A stretch of DNA of 64,000 nt from Rhodopirellula baltica SH 1 (GCF_000196115.1 NC_005027.1:2914001-2978000); one strand, 5' to 3'; positions 7,546 to 16,539 are shown, counted from the stretch's first letter. Numbers and translations: made by a program. Notes: generated by a model from the sequence alone, not told the origin.

Positions 7546-8628
7546 ATGCCGTCCCTGGATCAATTCCGAAAACGAGTGCTGAGTGACAGCTTGTTCTCAC
7601 CTTGCGGCATGGCCGCCGCGATCCAACGTCTCAGTTTTGTCCAAGCCGATCCGATTCGTTGCCCAGCCCGGGCTCAGGATCTGATCCTGCGTCATCGTGT
7701 CAAAAACTACCGGGCGGGAGACTTGGAACGTCACTACCCGAATCTCGATTTGGAGGAATGCTATCTGTTCGCCTACGGGTTTCTCTCGAAAGACCTTTGG
7801 CGACTGGTGCACCCGAAAACGGACAAGGAACTGACTGACGAACATCGCAAAACGCTCGACCTGATTCGGCAACACGGTCCGATGCATTCCAAAGACCTGG
7901 AATCACACATCGGTGGCGAACGAGTCAAAAATTACTGGGGCGGATTCTCTCGGTCAGCGAGGATGGTCATGGAATCCCTGCACAATCGCGGTGCACTCCG
8001 CGTCGCCAACCGGAACAACGGCATCCGCGTCTACGAAGTCGCCGATGAGTTTGAACCGACGCTATCCCGAGAGGAACGGTTGCGAGAAATCATGCTTGCA
8101 ACGTTACAAGCGATGGGTGCAACGACACGTCGCTTTCTGCTCAGCGAACTATCTCACTTCAAATACTTGGTCGAAAACGTCGCTGATCGGCGAAGGTGTC
8201 TGCAAAGACTGATCGACGCCGGTCGAATTCGCGTGGACACGATCGATGAGGTCGAATACCTGTCGCTGGACTCTGGTCGACGCGGAAGGATGAAAACGGA
8301 TACCGTTCGGGTCCTGGCACCGTTCGATCCGATTGTTCGAGACCGAACGCGTTTCGAGCACTTTTGGAATTGGACCTACCGTTTCGAAGCCTACACTCCT
8401 CAGCAAAAACGGAAACTGGGCTACTATGCCATGCCGGTTCTCTGGCGAGATCAAATCATTGGTTGGGCAAACGCCATCGTCGAAGCAGGCCGCCTGAAAG
8501 TTGACTTTGGTTATGTGGATCGCCGTCCAAAAGATCGAGCCTTCCGTCTGGCCGCAGAGTCGGAAGTCAATCGACTGGCGGAGTTTCTAGGACTCGATCA
8601 AAGCGTTCAGGAAGTAACACTTGGCTAA
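7546..8628 (+). CDS. YcaQ/AlkX-type winged-helix DNA glycosylase family protein (HTH_42)
   Basis: The 360-residue product resembles the HTH_42 family, which includes E. coli YcaQ (AlkX) and Streptomyces AlkZ, glycosylases that unhook interstrand crosslinks and bulky alkyl adducts. The N-terminal helix region reads LSFVQADPI; Q33-A34-D35 fits the Q-x-D catalytic motif of the AlkX branch, where AlkZ has Q-x-Q. Further family-like features are RAQDLILRHRV, an aromatic-rich ECYLFAYGF segment, and the C-terminal APFDPIVRDRTRFEHFWNWTYRFEAYTP, followed by KRKLGYYAMPVLWRDQIIGW. It is somewhat shorter than YcaQ (about 410). Activity is inferred from family only. It should act in the cytoplasm. Confidence 0.8.
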   Translation: MPSLDQFRKRVLSDSLFSPCGMAAAIQRLSFVQADPIRCPARAQDLILRHRVKNYRAGDLERHYPNLDLEECYLFAYGFLSKDLWRLVHPKTDKELTDEHRKTLDLIRQHGPMHSKDLESHIGGERVKNYWGGFSRSARMVMESLHNRGALRVANRNNGIRVYEVADEFEPTLSREERLREIMLATLQAMGATTRRFLLSELSHFKYLVENVADRRRCLQRLIDAGRIRVDTIDEVEYLSLDSGRRGRMKTDTVRVLAPFDPIVRDRTRFEHFWNWTYRFEAYTPQQKRKLGYYAMPVLWRDQIIGWANAIVEAGRLKVDFGYVDRRPKDRAFRLAAESEVNRLAEFLGLDQSVQEVTLG

Positions 8629-8658
8629 AGTAAGAACATTTTTGAGCGAACCGTTTGA

Positions 8659-9114
8659 ATGAGTGTGAACCCTTATCAGACACCGTCGACTCCACCGCCG
8701 GAATCGGAGCCAACCGATCGACCTGAAATCGCCAGAGATGAATGCCCACTTTGCCGGACAAAAAACCAAATCAGCTCTGTATTGTTCTCATTGCAATACG
8801 AATGCAAAGGTTGCGGAACGCGAATGTTCGTCGAGATGCCGGAAGGACACGAATGGATTCGCTCTCTCATTGTCGCCACACTGTCGCTCAGCCTCTTGGC
8901 CCCTGCGTTGTTCGGTCGGATAGAGATCGGTCACTTTTTTCCGGTTGTGTTTGTCGGCATGTTGGCCGCTGGCACAACCGCTCGCTACAAGTTTGGCGTG
9001 CTGAGTGTTTACCGTGGAGGCTGGTATCAAAGACAAGTGAAACGGAAGTCACTGCCGATACCACCCCAGAAAGAGCAACGCACCAAAGAGTCGCCGAGTT
9101 CTGAAATGAATTGA
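8659..9114 (+). CDS. Zinc-ribbon membrane protein, function unknown
   Basis: The product has 151 residues. It has a Pro-rich start, then a likely zinc ribbon (CPLC at about residue 31 and CKGC about 20 residues on), then two predicted membrane helices (about residues 75-90 and 94-110) and a basic tail. The ATG at 8659 overlaps a TGA in another frame, and the gene follows the glycosylase homologue after 30 bases. I cannot assign a function. Small proteins with zinc-ribbon and membrane parts are common in planctomycetes. Confidence 0.65.
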   Translation: MSVNPYQTPSTPPPESEPTDRPEIARDECPLCRTKNQISSVLFSLQYECKGCGTRMFVEMPEGHEWIRSLIVATLSLSLLAPALFGRIEIGHFFPVVFVGMLAAGTTARYKFGVLSVYRGGWYQRQVKRKSLPIPPQKEQRTKESPSSEMN

Positions 9115-9160
9115 TCCAAAAACGCTGAGTCGCTGTTGAAGTCACAACGCGAACTACGCG

Positions 9161-9192
9161 TCAAGGCGAAGTTAGATCAAGGCGAAGTAAGA
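9161..9192. repeat. Tandem duplication of 16 bp
   Basis: TCAAGGCGAAGTTAGA (9161-9176) is followed directly by TCAAGGCGAAGTAAGA (9177-9192), one mismatch. It lies between two convergent genes and ends at the stop codon of the minus-strand gene. It is probably a small local duplication. Confidence 0.5.
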
Positions 9193-10320
9193 TCACGACA
9201 AAGAGCGATCACGACGGCTTTGCTTTCTCGCGACCACTGCGATCGCACTCAGCCCGGCGACTAAGGAAAAAATACAAGCGACCACACCAGTTGTCGAAAG
9301 GCCGCTCACCCACCCTTCCTCATCATCTTCCTCCGGACCGTAGCTGAGCGGTGGTGCATCGAGGTACTTCTTCCGGAACTCCACATCGACATCCATATCA
9401 GCTGCGATCCATGCCGCTTCATCGGCAGAAATGCGAATAAACAAATTGTTGCCTTTCTCTATCTCTTGAAACAACAGCTCCTCGACTTGCTCCAGCTCGA
9501 CATCTTTCTGCATTGAAATCGTCGCCTCCGCTTTGTCTCGATATGCAACGGTTGCATCCGGGTCATCCACCTTCATGGATGCTCTCAGATAGGCTCGGGT
9601 CGCCAGCATTTTCGCGTCATCGTTGCTAAAGTCCGCCAGCAACAAGTCGCCGAGTGCTTCCAGCAACACAGGCGAATCGGCGTTTCCAAATCGCATCATT
9701 CCCATGACGCCTCTGGCAGCGGCTTGAATCTCCTCCAACCTCACGTCCTCCGCCGCTTTTCGGGATTCCAGCACAAAAGCAGTGAAGCCAAGTGGTCCTT
9801 CACCAACGGAGGTGGACAAAGGTAACTGCGGTGATTCACTTTGCCTTTCAATCAGATACTCGACCAGAAGCTGCTGATAGATTTCACGACCAAAGTGGGC
9901 ATCCGAATTGATCGCAATGGCGCTGCGAATGTGCTTCAAGCCTTCCTCCAGTCGCCCCGCATGAATGTAGAACGTCCCTAGATTGGCTTCCGATTCGTAG
10001 CGACCTTGGTTCGGCCATCGCTCCATCTTCTCAAGAATCGTTTCAATGGCTTTGTCGTGATTGCCAAGTTTGTCGTGAGCGACCGCCACATCGTCCAGGT
10101 CCGAAGGTAGCTGTTGGTTCGCTGGCTTCGCCATTCGATCGGCGATCCTCCATTCGTAGTAGGCGTCCGAATGGCGAACAAAATACCCAGCAATCAATTC
10201 ATTCGCACCGGGAAACAGCTCGCGTTCCATTGCCAATGTGTCGTAGTCCCACAAACAGGCGGACAATTGACGTGGGAAGAATGCTGAGAAGACAGCGACG
10301 AATAGCACGAATTTTCGCAT
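9193..10320 (-). CDS. Secreted/anchored TPR-like protein, function unknown
   Basis: The product has 375 residues. A signal peptide (about residues 3-20, ending LSAC) is followed by LWDYDTLAMERELFPG. Helical repeats come next. AHDKLGNHDKAIETILEK and GTFYIHAGRLEEGLKHIRSAIAINSDA resemble tetratricopeptide units at about residues 82-160. Near the C-terminus a hydrophobic segment (about residues 343-365) followed by RKQSRRDR looks like a membrane anchor with positive residues inside. The bulk would be outside the cytoplasmic membrane. TPR units suggest protein-protein contact. No enzyme motif is visible. The gene upstream on the same strand, a secreted hydrolase, is 57 bases away, so the two could be co-transcribed. 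Confidence 0.7.
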   Translation of the reverse strand: MRKFVLFVAVFSAFFPRQLSACLWDYDTLAMERELFPGANELIAGYFVRHSDAYYEWRIADRMAKPANQQLPSDLDDVAVAHDKLGNHDKAIETILEKMERWPNQGRYESEANLGTFYIHAGRLEEGLKHIRSAIAINSDAHFGREIYQQLLVEYLIERQSESPQLPLSTSVGEGPLGFTAFVLESRKAAEDVRLEEIQAAARGVMGMMRFGNADSPVLLEALGDLLLADFSNDDAKMLATRAYLRASMKVDDPDATVAYRDKAEATISMQKDVELEQVEELLFQEIEKGNNLFIRISADEAAWIAADMDVDVEFRKKYLDAPPLSYGPEEDDEEGWVSGLSTTGVVACIFSLVAGLSAIAVVARKQSRRDRSLS

Positions 10321-10377
10321 GTGATTGGCTCCTGATACGATTAAGCCTACACGATCAGAAACGCGACTGTTGCTCGA

Positions 10378-12477
10378 TCACTCAACCACCCAATCGATGC
10401 TGGAAAGAAGCGGGGCTGATCCAGCAAGTTTCCGCCACTCGGCCTGGTTGCTTCCTCCGATCAACACTGTGACTTCGCTGGTGGCCATGGTCAGAAGCTC
10501 AGGAAGTTCGAGCACCCTGCTGACGTTCAGCAAATCCGGTGAATCTCGATTGGATATCGGAAGATTCAGCAATTTCAACTTGGCAATGGAGTCCGACCAA
10601 ACGGAGGCATGCAACGCGATGAACGCCGAATCGTTCGTCCCACTCAAGGTCCATGGACCGGCCAAATTGAAATCTTCTCGGTGTCCGCTCAGTGCTTTCA
10701 ACGCACTGACGACGTCATAAATTTGCATTCCGGCAACAGTTTGTCCCAACAGCATGAATCGGCGACGGATGTGTGTCCGCTCTCGCTCATCACGCGACCA
10801 TTCGGTCGGCCCAACTCCACGAGGCGCAATCAAAACCGTAGGACGTCCCGATTCAATCATCTCGTTCCAAACATCCTGAGAAGGTTCCATGTTCGGATAG
10901 CGTTGCGGGTCGACCACGGCCAGTCCGGACGTGGCACGATCCCAACCCGCTTGATCCAACACAACCACATCGACGGGCGACGCTGTTGTGGCCTGCTTCT
11001 TTTCGGTCGTTTTCTTCTCCACTTTGGTAGGACGCACGATGATTAGTGGCAGACAATACGGGGCTTGACTGTCGTACTGGGCAAAGATGACCTCAGCATC
11101 GTCGCGTGTGAGTTGCTCGAAGTTGGTCAACGTTTGTTTTGTCGAAACATCATCTGGCCAACCAGCGAATGTCAACTCATGAAGCAGCTTTTTCCAACTC
11201 TCACTCAACGTTGCCAGCTCTTGAGGTGTTGAAGGCGATTTGTTGAGCGTTGCTTTGGGAACAAAGGTTTCGTGAATCGTTGTCACGCGTTCGTCCATGG
11301 GCAGTTCATCAAACACCTTGAGTTGCTTGGTGTCGAACAGCTTTGTTGCCACCGTATCAACGAGTGACTCATCGTTTTTCAGATGACGATTCATCCATCG
11401 AAACGCATGAATCCGTAGCTCTTGGGTGTCGTGGTGCGGACCGGAAGTGATCTGCAAACCCAGATTTTCCTCCGCCCCATACAGCTCATAGATCTTTCGA
11501 ACCTTGGCGTGCACATCCACGACGCCCTCCAGTGGAAAGATCGAATCGCGATCGGTGTTTGAGATCAGCAGCGGTCGTGGAGCAACCAACGCGGCGACCA
11601 TTGGAAAATCCCAACGATGCGTATTGACCATGTACATGCAATCGCAGTGCCCACTGACGCAGCCATCAACCACATGGTTGTGAAGACTGGTGATCCCAGC
11701 GACCGGCACTGCCGCTTGGATGCGTTCGTCAATCGCAGACAACCACCATGAGTAGGCTCCGCCGCCGCTTCGGCCCGTCACGCCAATCCGATCGGGATCG
11801 ACATCGGCTCGAGCTTGAAGCAGATCGATTGCTCGCGTGCTGTTCCAAGCTTCGACGCCTGCGGGTGTGTAACCGCGATTGTTCCACCACCACATTTTCT
11901 CTCGGTAAGTGCCGTGATGAATCCCTTCGAACTCACCAAGCTGAATGGTGTCGATGACCAAACACACATAGCCGTTGCGAGCGAACCAGGCGCCGTGGTG
12001 TTGATAATAAACTTTGTTTCCGTAACTGATGCCGTCTTCCACAACGCGTCCGTGACCACAAACGTACAGAACCGCGGGCAGGGGCTCGTCCACTTCTGCG
12101 GGCCGATACAAATTTGCGGTCACGTACAGTCCTGGCATCGACTGAAAATGCAGCTTTTCCACGACGACGTCACCCTTGCGAACTTCGCCCGTCACGGTCG
12201 TATGCAATTCGCCTCGCTTGGGCATCGGGTTCAATCCCAACATGTCCAGCAGTTGCTGACGATACATTTCTCGCGTACTCGTCCAGTCCTCCAAATTTTC
12301 GATGTCCGCGAGTGATCGATCCGTCAACAAACGAGTTTGCTGCTCGAAGTAATCAGCCACCAATCGATCACCGTCGGGCGAGACCGCCGGGGTGTCATCG
12401 GCACGAGAGCACGGAGAAAGAACCAAAAGCACCAGAATCAGAATCGGTGCAGCGAATGGCAGATAAAGCGTGCGCAT
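10378..12477 (-). CDS. Secreted alpha/beta hydrolase (acetyl-xylan-esterase / dienelactone-hydrolase-like)
   Basis: The 699-residue product begins with a signal peptide (hydrophobic residues about 8-23, cleavage near SRADD). The N-terminal half is an alpha/beta hydrolase. PLPAVLYVCGHGR contributes to the oxyanion region, the nucleophile elbow is GRSGGG, an Asp lies in PRPLLISNTDRDSIFP, and a likely catalytic His sits in SGPHHDTQELR. The second half (from about residue 420) looks like a partial, degenerate second hydrolase-like domain without a clear nucleophile. Such two-part proteins are frequent in planctomycetes and thought to act on polysaccharide esters. The substrate here is unknown. 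It is exported, probably to the periplasm. Confidence 0.8.
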   Translation of the reverse strand: MRTLYLPFAAPILILVLLVLSPCSRADDTPAVSPDGDRLVADYFEQQTRLLTDRSLADIENLEDWTSTREMYRQQLLDMLGLNPMPKRGELHTTVTGEVRKGDVVVEKLHFQSMPGLYVTANLYRPAEVDEPLPAVLYVCGHGRVVEDGISYGNKVYYQHHGAWFARNGYVCLVIDTIQLGEFEGIHHGTYREKMWWWNNRGYTPAGVEAWNSTRAIDLLQARADVDPDRIGVTGRSGGGAYSWWLSAIDERIQAAVPVAGITSLHNHVVDGCVSGHCDCMYMVNTHRWDFPMVAALVAPRPLLISNTDRDSIFPLEGVVDVHAKVRKIYELYGAEENLGLQITSGPHHDTQELRIHAFRWMNRHLKNDESLVDTVATKLFDTKQLKVFDELPMDERVTTIHETFVPKATLNKSPSTPQELATLSESWKKLLHELTFAGWPDDVSTKQTLTNFEQLTRDDAEVIFAQYDSQAPYCLPLIIVRPTKVEKKTTEKKQATTASPVDVVVLDQAGWDRATSGLAVVDPQRYPNMEPSQDVWNEMIESGRPTVLIAPRGVGPTEWSRDERERTHIRRRFMLLGQTVAGMQIYDVVSALKALSGHREDFNLAGPWTLSGTNDSAFIALHASVWSDSIAKLKLLNLPISNRDSPDLLNVSRVLELPELLTMATSEVTVLIGGSNQAEWRKLAGSAPLLSSIDWVVE

Positions 12478-12645
12478 GAGTGAATCTCAATCGCGAAGAA
12501 GGTGGGATATGGGGCAGGGGAGCATCCAGTCGATTTCAAAACCGCTCGGTTGCTCAGCCCCATTGTAGGTGGTTCACGACTGCCTGTGCTTCACCCGTGG
12601 CGATCCATCAACTCTTCTTCAAAAAGCCAATGTTATCGCGGTCGC

Positions 12646-13095
12646 TCACGCCCGGCGATTGTATTGATCGACTTGTTCGTTCAGCGTCCACAGGTCGTAC
12701 AGCCAACCGACGCCAAACAGCCCACCGGTGAGCAAATAGATAACGCCGGTGATCCACTTTTCGAGATAGAAACGGTGGATGCCGAAGAGACCCAAAAACG
12801 TCAGCAGAATCCAGGCCATGGTGTAGTCCACCGGGCCCGACGTGAAGCGTCTTTGAGCACGCCGATCCATCCTTGGAATCAAGAACAAATCAATCAGCCA
12901 GCCAATCCCGGCTAGACCCAGGGTAAAAAACCAAATCGTTCCTGTGATCTGCTTCCCGTAATAGAAACGGTGTGCTCCAAAGAAGCCAAAGATCCAGACG
13001 ATGTACCCGATCACAATGGAATGCGTTTCGGGCGACGGCATGTAACCTTGCGAGGAAGGCGCTGAGGGCTGTGGGTGGTTGTGTGTCGTCGACAT
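12646..13095 (-). CDS. Protein with two TM2 domains
   Basis: The 149-residue product has a short hydrophilic N-terminus and two TM2 units, each a pair of membrane helices with a short turn. The first is YIVWIFGFFGAHRFYYG...GLAGIGWLIDLFLIP and the second LLTFLGLFGIHRFYLEKW...GLFGVGWLYDLW. The G-x-HRFY and GWLxDL signatures are visible in both copies, pointing to internal duplication. I start at ATG 13095 (MSTTHNH). A further 19 codons are open upstream with a weaker start. TM2 proteins have no firm function in bacteria. Element A lies about 65 bases upstream. Confidence 0.8.
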   Translation of the reverse strand: MSTTHNHPQPSAPSSQGYMPSPETHSIVIGYIVWIFGFFGAHRFYYGKQITGTIWFFTLGLAGIGWLIDLFLIPRMDRRAQRRFTSGPVDYTMAWILLTFLGLFGIHRFYLEKWITGVIYLLTGGLFGVGWLYDLWTLNEQVDQYNRRA

Positions 13096-13160
13096 GGCAC
13101 TTCGCTGCATTCGGATGTTCGCATCGCAAAAAATTCGCGATGGCTGAGGCACTTACCCCA

Positions 13161-13281
13161 TAGCGGGCTGTTGATTCAATGAGCCGTACCGCGCTAGCGG
13201 CGGTTAGTCAGACGCCAACCGGGGCGAACGCCCATCGGCTGATTGTCGTCATTCGGTAGACGACTAAATCAACAGGCTGTT
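13161..13281 (+). mobile_element. MITE-like element A (inverted partner of 15903-16010)
   Basis: The 108 bases 13161-13268 match the reverse complement of 15903-16010 without gaps at roughly 90 percent, and most differences are transitions. The left end TAGCGGGCTGTTGATT and the right end AATCAACAGGCTGTTA (to 13281) form an imperfect terminal inverted repeat, 15 of 20 matching. An internal stem CCGC-GCTA-GCGG is kept in the partner as CCGC-GTTA-GTGG. No transposase frame fits inside, so it would be a non-autonomous element. Confidence 0.65.
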
Positions 13282-13403
13282 AGGGCACCATTTACGAGTG
13301 CATGTGGCGCGCCATTTTGCGAAGCACACAACGATCGCTGCTTTATCAGCAATCCTTCGTCGAAAACTGTGCCCGTACCATGCCAGCGAACACCACCGGT
13401 CTT

Positions 13404-14768
13404 CTAGGATTCCAACGAGCGACCTTGCCCGGATCGTTCCGCTTTGGCTTCTGATCGGCTGCGTTGTTGCATGTAGAGCTTGATCGGAACTTCGCCGAAC
13501 GGCAGGTGATCCCGCATCCAACCAATCAGGTAGCGTTGGTAGTCGTGGGTCAAAGCCTTGGGATCACTGCACATCACAACGACCGTTGGTGGTTCGGTCG
13601 AAACCTGCGTGGCATAGAAGATCTTCGGTCGACGGCCTTGGTACATCGCGGGCGGATGCTGCTCGATCGCCGCTCGCAAAATTCGGTTCAGTTCGCCCGT
13701 CGACACTCGGCTTTGGGCTTGTTTGTAAAGCATCGCGGCGTGGTTCATCACCGCTTTGACATTGCGTCCGGTTTGTCCAGTGATGAACGCAATCGGTGCG
13801 TAGGACAGCGTGGTGAATTGGTGACGCAGGTATTTGACCCAACGTTCGGTTGGAACCTCTTTGTCAACCTTGTCCCATTTGTTGACCACAAAGATCACCG
13901 GTTTGTGATGCTCCATGATGTAGCCAACAAGTTGCTTGTCGACCTTGCTGGTCTTTTCCAAGGCGTCAAAGAACATCAGCACAACGTCGGCGCGTCGGAC
14001 GCTGCGTTGAGCGCGGTGGGTTCCGTAGAAATCCAAGTCCGTTCGTATGGATTTGCGTTTTCGCAAACCAGGTGTATCGATCGCCAGAAACGTTTGTCCA
14101 TCGATTTCGAATCGCACGTCCACGCTGTCTCGCGTGGTACCGGCCACCTCGCTGACGATCATCCGATCGGATTCGGCGAGCGTGTTGACAAAGGTGCTCT
14201 TCCCGACGTTCCGACGGCCAACGATCGCGATCTTCATCGAAGATTCAGGGGCGACCAAATCCTCATCTTTCTCCGGCAGTCGATCCACGATGACTTGGAT
14301 CAAGTCATCACGGTGTCGGTTTTGTGTGGTGCTGACCGTGATCAGGTGACCTCGTCCGAGGCGTCGAAATTCATCCGCATGAATGTCCTGGTGCTCTTGG
14401 TCGGCCTTGTTGGCAACCAAGATCACAGGTCGTTCCACACCACGCAGGCGTTCGACAACTTCCTCATCGAGTGGCATCAATCCGGTCTGAACATCGACGA
14501 CCAGCAAAATCACGTCGGCCGAAGCGATGGCCATGTCGATTTGCCGCCGTACGTCGCTGGTCAGGTCGTCGGCATCTTCGACCCCCATGCCGCCCGTATC
14601 GATTAGTTCAAAGAACTGATCGTCAGACTCGATCAGTGTGGTCATGCGATCGCGAGTCACACCTTCGAAGTTATCGACGATGGCGAGCCGACGGCGAGCG
14701 AGCCAGTTGAACAGGCTGCTCTTGCCGACATTGGGGCGGCCGACGATGGCGACTTGAGGGACAGGCAT
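13404..14768 (-). CDS. der: Ribosome-assembly GTPase Der (EngA)
   Basis: Der is the double GTPase needed for 50S ribosome maturation. The 454-residue product has two G domains and a C-terminal KH-like domain. The first has GRPNVGKSS near residue 10, DTGG and NKAD. The second has GRRNVGKST, DTPG and NKWD. The KH-like part includes RPKIFYATQVSTEPPTVVVMCSDP. I chose ATG 14768, which gives the usual MPVPQVAIVGRPN start. The longer frame upstream is not conserved-looking. The tail after residue 440 is short and basic. The gene is divergent from the uracil-DNA glycosylase gene (150 bases apart) and both sit between two inverted repeat elements. Confidence 0.97.
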   Translation of the reverse strand: MPVPQVAIVGRPNVGKSSLFNWLARRRLAIVDNFEGVTRDRMTTLIESDDQFFELIDTGGMGVEDADDLTSDVRRQIDMAIASADVILLVVDVQTGLMPLDEEVVERLRGVERPVILVANKADQEHQDIHADEFRRLGRGHLITVSTTQNRHRDDLIQVIVDRLPEKDEDLVAPESSMKIAIVGRRNVGKSTFVNTLAESDRMIVSEVAGTTRDSVDVRFEIDGQTFLAIDTPGLRKRKSIRTDLDFYGTHRAQRSVRRADVVLMFFDALEKTSKVDKQLVGYIMEHHKPVIFVVNKWDKVDKEVPTERWVKYLRHQFTTLSYAPIAFITGQTGRNVKAVMNHAAMLYKQAQSRVSTGELNRILRAAIEQHPPAMYQGRRPKIFYATQVSTEPPTVVVMCSDPKALTHDYQRYLIGWMRDHLPFGEVPIKLYMQQRSRSEAKAERSGQGRSLES

Positions 14769-14918
14769 GACAAAAATCGAACAGAGGGTAAAAGGAACGA
14801 CGAATCGGTGGTAACCTGCCAATGGTAAGCTGCGTCGAGCATTTCAAGAATCCCTTCCTTGCTCGAACTTCCCCGCAATGACCGTTTTTTTGACGCGAAA
14901 ACGCCTCTCCAGTTGCTC

Positions 14919-15824
14919 ATGACCTCCTCAGAAAACGACCTCGACCCCGGCGAAACTCACGAAGCCGCCGGAGAACTGCTGGCTCACCTGCAGCGGGTTG
15001 GCATTCGTTTTATTCCCCAACCCAAGGCGGAATCGGTCGAATCGTGGAAATCACGCTGGATCCAGGATGCTGCCTCATCTGAATCACCATCGCCCGTCGC
15101 AGCAGCGTCCAGCCCGCAACCATCTCCTCAAGCATCCGCCGCTGGCTCGTCGATCGGGCCCGAGGTCAAAACGCCTCCGCGAGCCCCCGAAGGCAGGCTG
15201 CAACCGGTCGAATCCTTCTCCGCATGCGACGATCCCTACCCCGGGACCAGCTTGCCGATTGCGGAACGCGAAAACCAGTTGACGAATTTGGCATCGGTTG
15301 TCGCCGGATGCACCAAATGCACCTTGCTGGCCAAGTGCCGGACCCAAACCGTCTTTGGCGAAGGAAATCCAGCCGCGAGATTCGCGTTCTTTGGCGAAGC
15401 TCCCGGAGCCGACGAGGATCGATTGGGACGGCCGTTCATCGGGAAGGCTGGGCAATTGCTCGACAAAATGGTTCAGGCCTGCAAGCTTCAGCGGGAAGAC
15501 ATCTATCTGCTGAACACGGTCAAGTGCCGACCGCCTGAGAACCGAAACCCCGAGCCGACCGAATTGGCGAATTGCCGCGAATACTTTGAGCAACAACTTC
15601 AAATCCTGCGTCCCGAATACATCGTGTGTCTCGGTGCGGTTAGTGCTCATTCACTGCTGAAGACCAAGCTTTCCATTGGTCGACTTCGGCAACGCTTTCA
15701 CCAATACCACGAAAGCAAAGTGTTGGTGATCTATCACCCGGCGTACTTGCTGAGAAATCCAGACGCAAAAAAAGCAGCCTGGGCCGATCTGCAGATGCTG
15801 ATGCGAGACGCGGGTTTAGCCTGA
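14919..15824 (+). CDS. Uracil-DNA glycosylase, family 4 (Fe-S)
   Basis: This enzyme removes uracil from DNA at the start of base excision repair. The 301-residue product has a long Pro/Ser/Ala-rich N-terminus (to about residue 110) and then a family-4 UDG domain. Four cysteines fit the 4Fe-4S site: C131 and C134 (CTKC), C203 (VKCRPPENRNP) and C219 (ANCREYF). The active-site motifs are GEAPGADED and, near the C-terminus, HPAYLLRNP. The disordered N-terminal extension is longer than in thermophilic family-4 enzymes. I chose ATG 14919. A TTG 60 bases upstream is possible. The gene is divergent from der. Confidence 0.92.
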   Translation: MTSSENDLDPGETHEAAGELLAHLQRVGIRFIPQPKAESVESWKSRWIQDAASSESPSPVAAASSPQPSPQASAAGSSIGPEVKTPPRAPEGRLQPVESFSACDDPYPGTSLPIAERENQLTNLASVVAGCTKCTLLAKCRTQTVFGEGNPAARFAFFGEAPGADEDRLGRPFIGKAGQLLDKMVQACKLQREDIYLLNTVKCRPPENRNPEPTELANCREYFEQQLQILRPEYIVCLGAVSAHSLLKTKLSIGRLRQRFHQYHESKVLVIYHPAYLLRNPDAKKAAWADLQMLMRDAGLA

Positions 15825-15902
15825 TTCCGCTGCCGAACTGAACCAGCAGCTGAAATCATTCAGCATAAAATCGGTTTCGTTCCGATGCGGTCGAGCTGTT
15901 TG

Positions 15903-16010
15903 TTTAGTCGTCTACCGCATGACAACAATTAGCCGATGGGCATTCGTACCGGTTGGCATCTGATTAACCGCCACTAACGCGGTACGGCTCATTGAATCAA
16001 CAGCCCGCTA
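15903..16010 (-). mobile_element. MITE-like element B (inverted partner of 13161-13268)
   Basis: On the minus strand it begins TAGCGGGCTGTTGATTCAAT and runs 108 bases to GACGACTAAA, matching element A at about 90 percent. Its boundary directly abuts the TGA stop of the membrane-protein gene (16011-16013), giving TGA-TAG in frame. Insertion into the end of that gene may therefore have set its present C-terminus. The outer inverted repeat is weaker than in A. Confidence 0.65.
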
Positions 16011-16526
16011 TCAACCAACGGCGACAGCGTTGTCTTCCGGTGTTGCATCCATCCAGCTGTCGTCTTCTTCATCTTCCTCTTCCGCTTCGCTCGGCATGCT
16101 GGCTCGCAGTTCCAACAACTCCTCGCGAATGGTGTTGAACTGCATCGCCAAGGTCGACCAATGATCATCGTTTCGGAAGGTGATGCTTCGACCTTCTTTG
16201 CCGTCGATCAAGTTTTGCATTTCTCGACGCATGCTAAAAATCGGTCCGGCAAATCGGTTGCTGACTTTCAAAACGTCGTAGATCATCAATGGTCCCAAAA
16301 CCAACAAGCCGGGGACCCAGTACATCGCTTCATCAGTCAACGAGAAGAACAGATCCGCGGTGTTCACACCGGGATGGATCATCGACTGAGTGAAAAATTG
16401 AATGACAACAAAATAGGTGACGCATGCGGTTCCGTAGAGAACGGCACGCAAGATCAACGCTACTTGGACGTCTTTGTCGATCAACAGTTGTTGACGCAAC
16501 GGACGGGTGGGTCGCTTGGCTTTCAC
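16011..16526 (-). CDS. Two-helix membrane protein with HAMP-like cytoplasmic part
   Basis: The product has about 171 residues and I do not recognise it by name. A basic start (AKRPTRPLRQQLL) is followed by one hydrophobic segment (about residues 23-45), a periplasmic loop, and a second helix (MYWVPGLLVLGPLMIYDVL). After that, RFAGPIFSMRREMQNLIDG resembles a HAMP linker, followed by a short helix and an acidic tail (EAEEEDEEDDSW). HAMP-like helices without an output domain occur next to planctomycete Flp pilin genes. The start is uncertain: GTG 16526 is used, and TTG 16538 is also open. Neither has a clear ribosome-binding site. The pilin gene upstream ends within about 15 bases, so the pair is probably one operon. 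Confidence 0.7.
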   Translation of the reverse strand: MKAKRPTRPLRQQLLIDKDVQVALILRAVLYGTACVTYFVVIQFFTQSMIHPGVNTADLFFSLTDEAMYWVPGLLVLGPLMIYDVLKVSNRFAGPIFSMRREMQNLIDGKEGRSITFRNDDHWSTLAMQFNTIREELLELRASMPSEAEEEDEEDDSWMDATPEDNAVAVG

Positions 16527-16539
16527 GGGGCAATCCAAT

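Noticed and set aside
12480-12915. Plus-strand frames around 12.5-12.9 kb
   Set aside because: They are antisense to the TM2 gene or lie in the short gap before it, and show no coding character.
13161-13281. Element A as a CRISPR repeat or attachment site
   Set aside because: Only two distant copies in inverted orientation, no spacer array, no integrase and no phage genes nearby.
13464-14606. A 380-codon plus-strand frame opposite der
   Set aside because: It is fully antisense to der, and its translation has no protein-like hydrophobic pattern or known motif.
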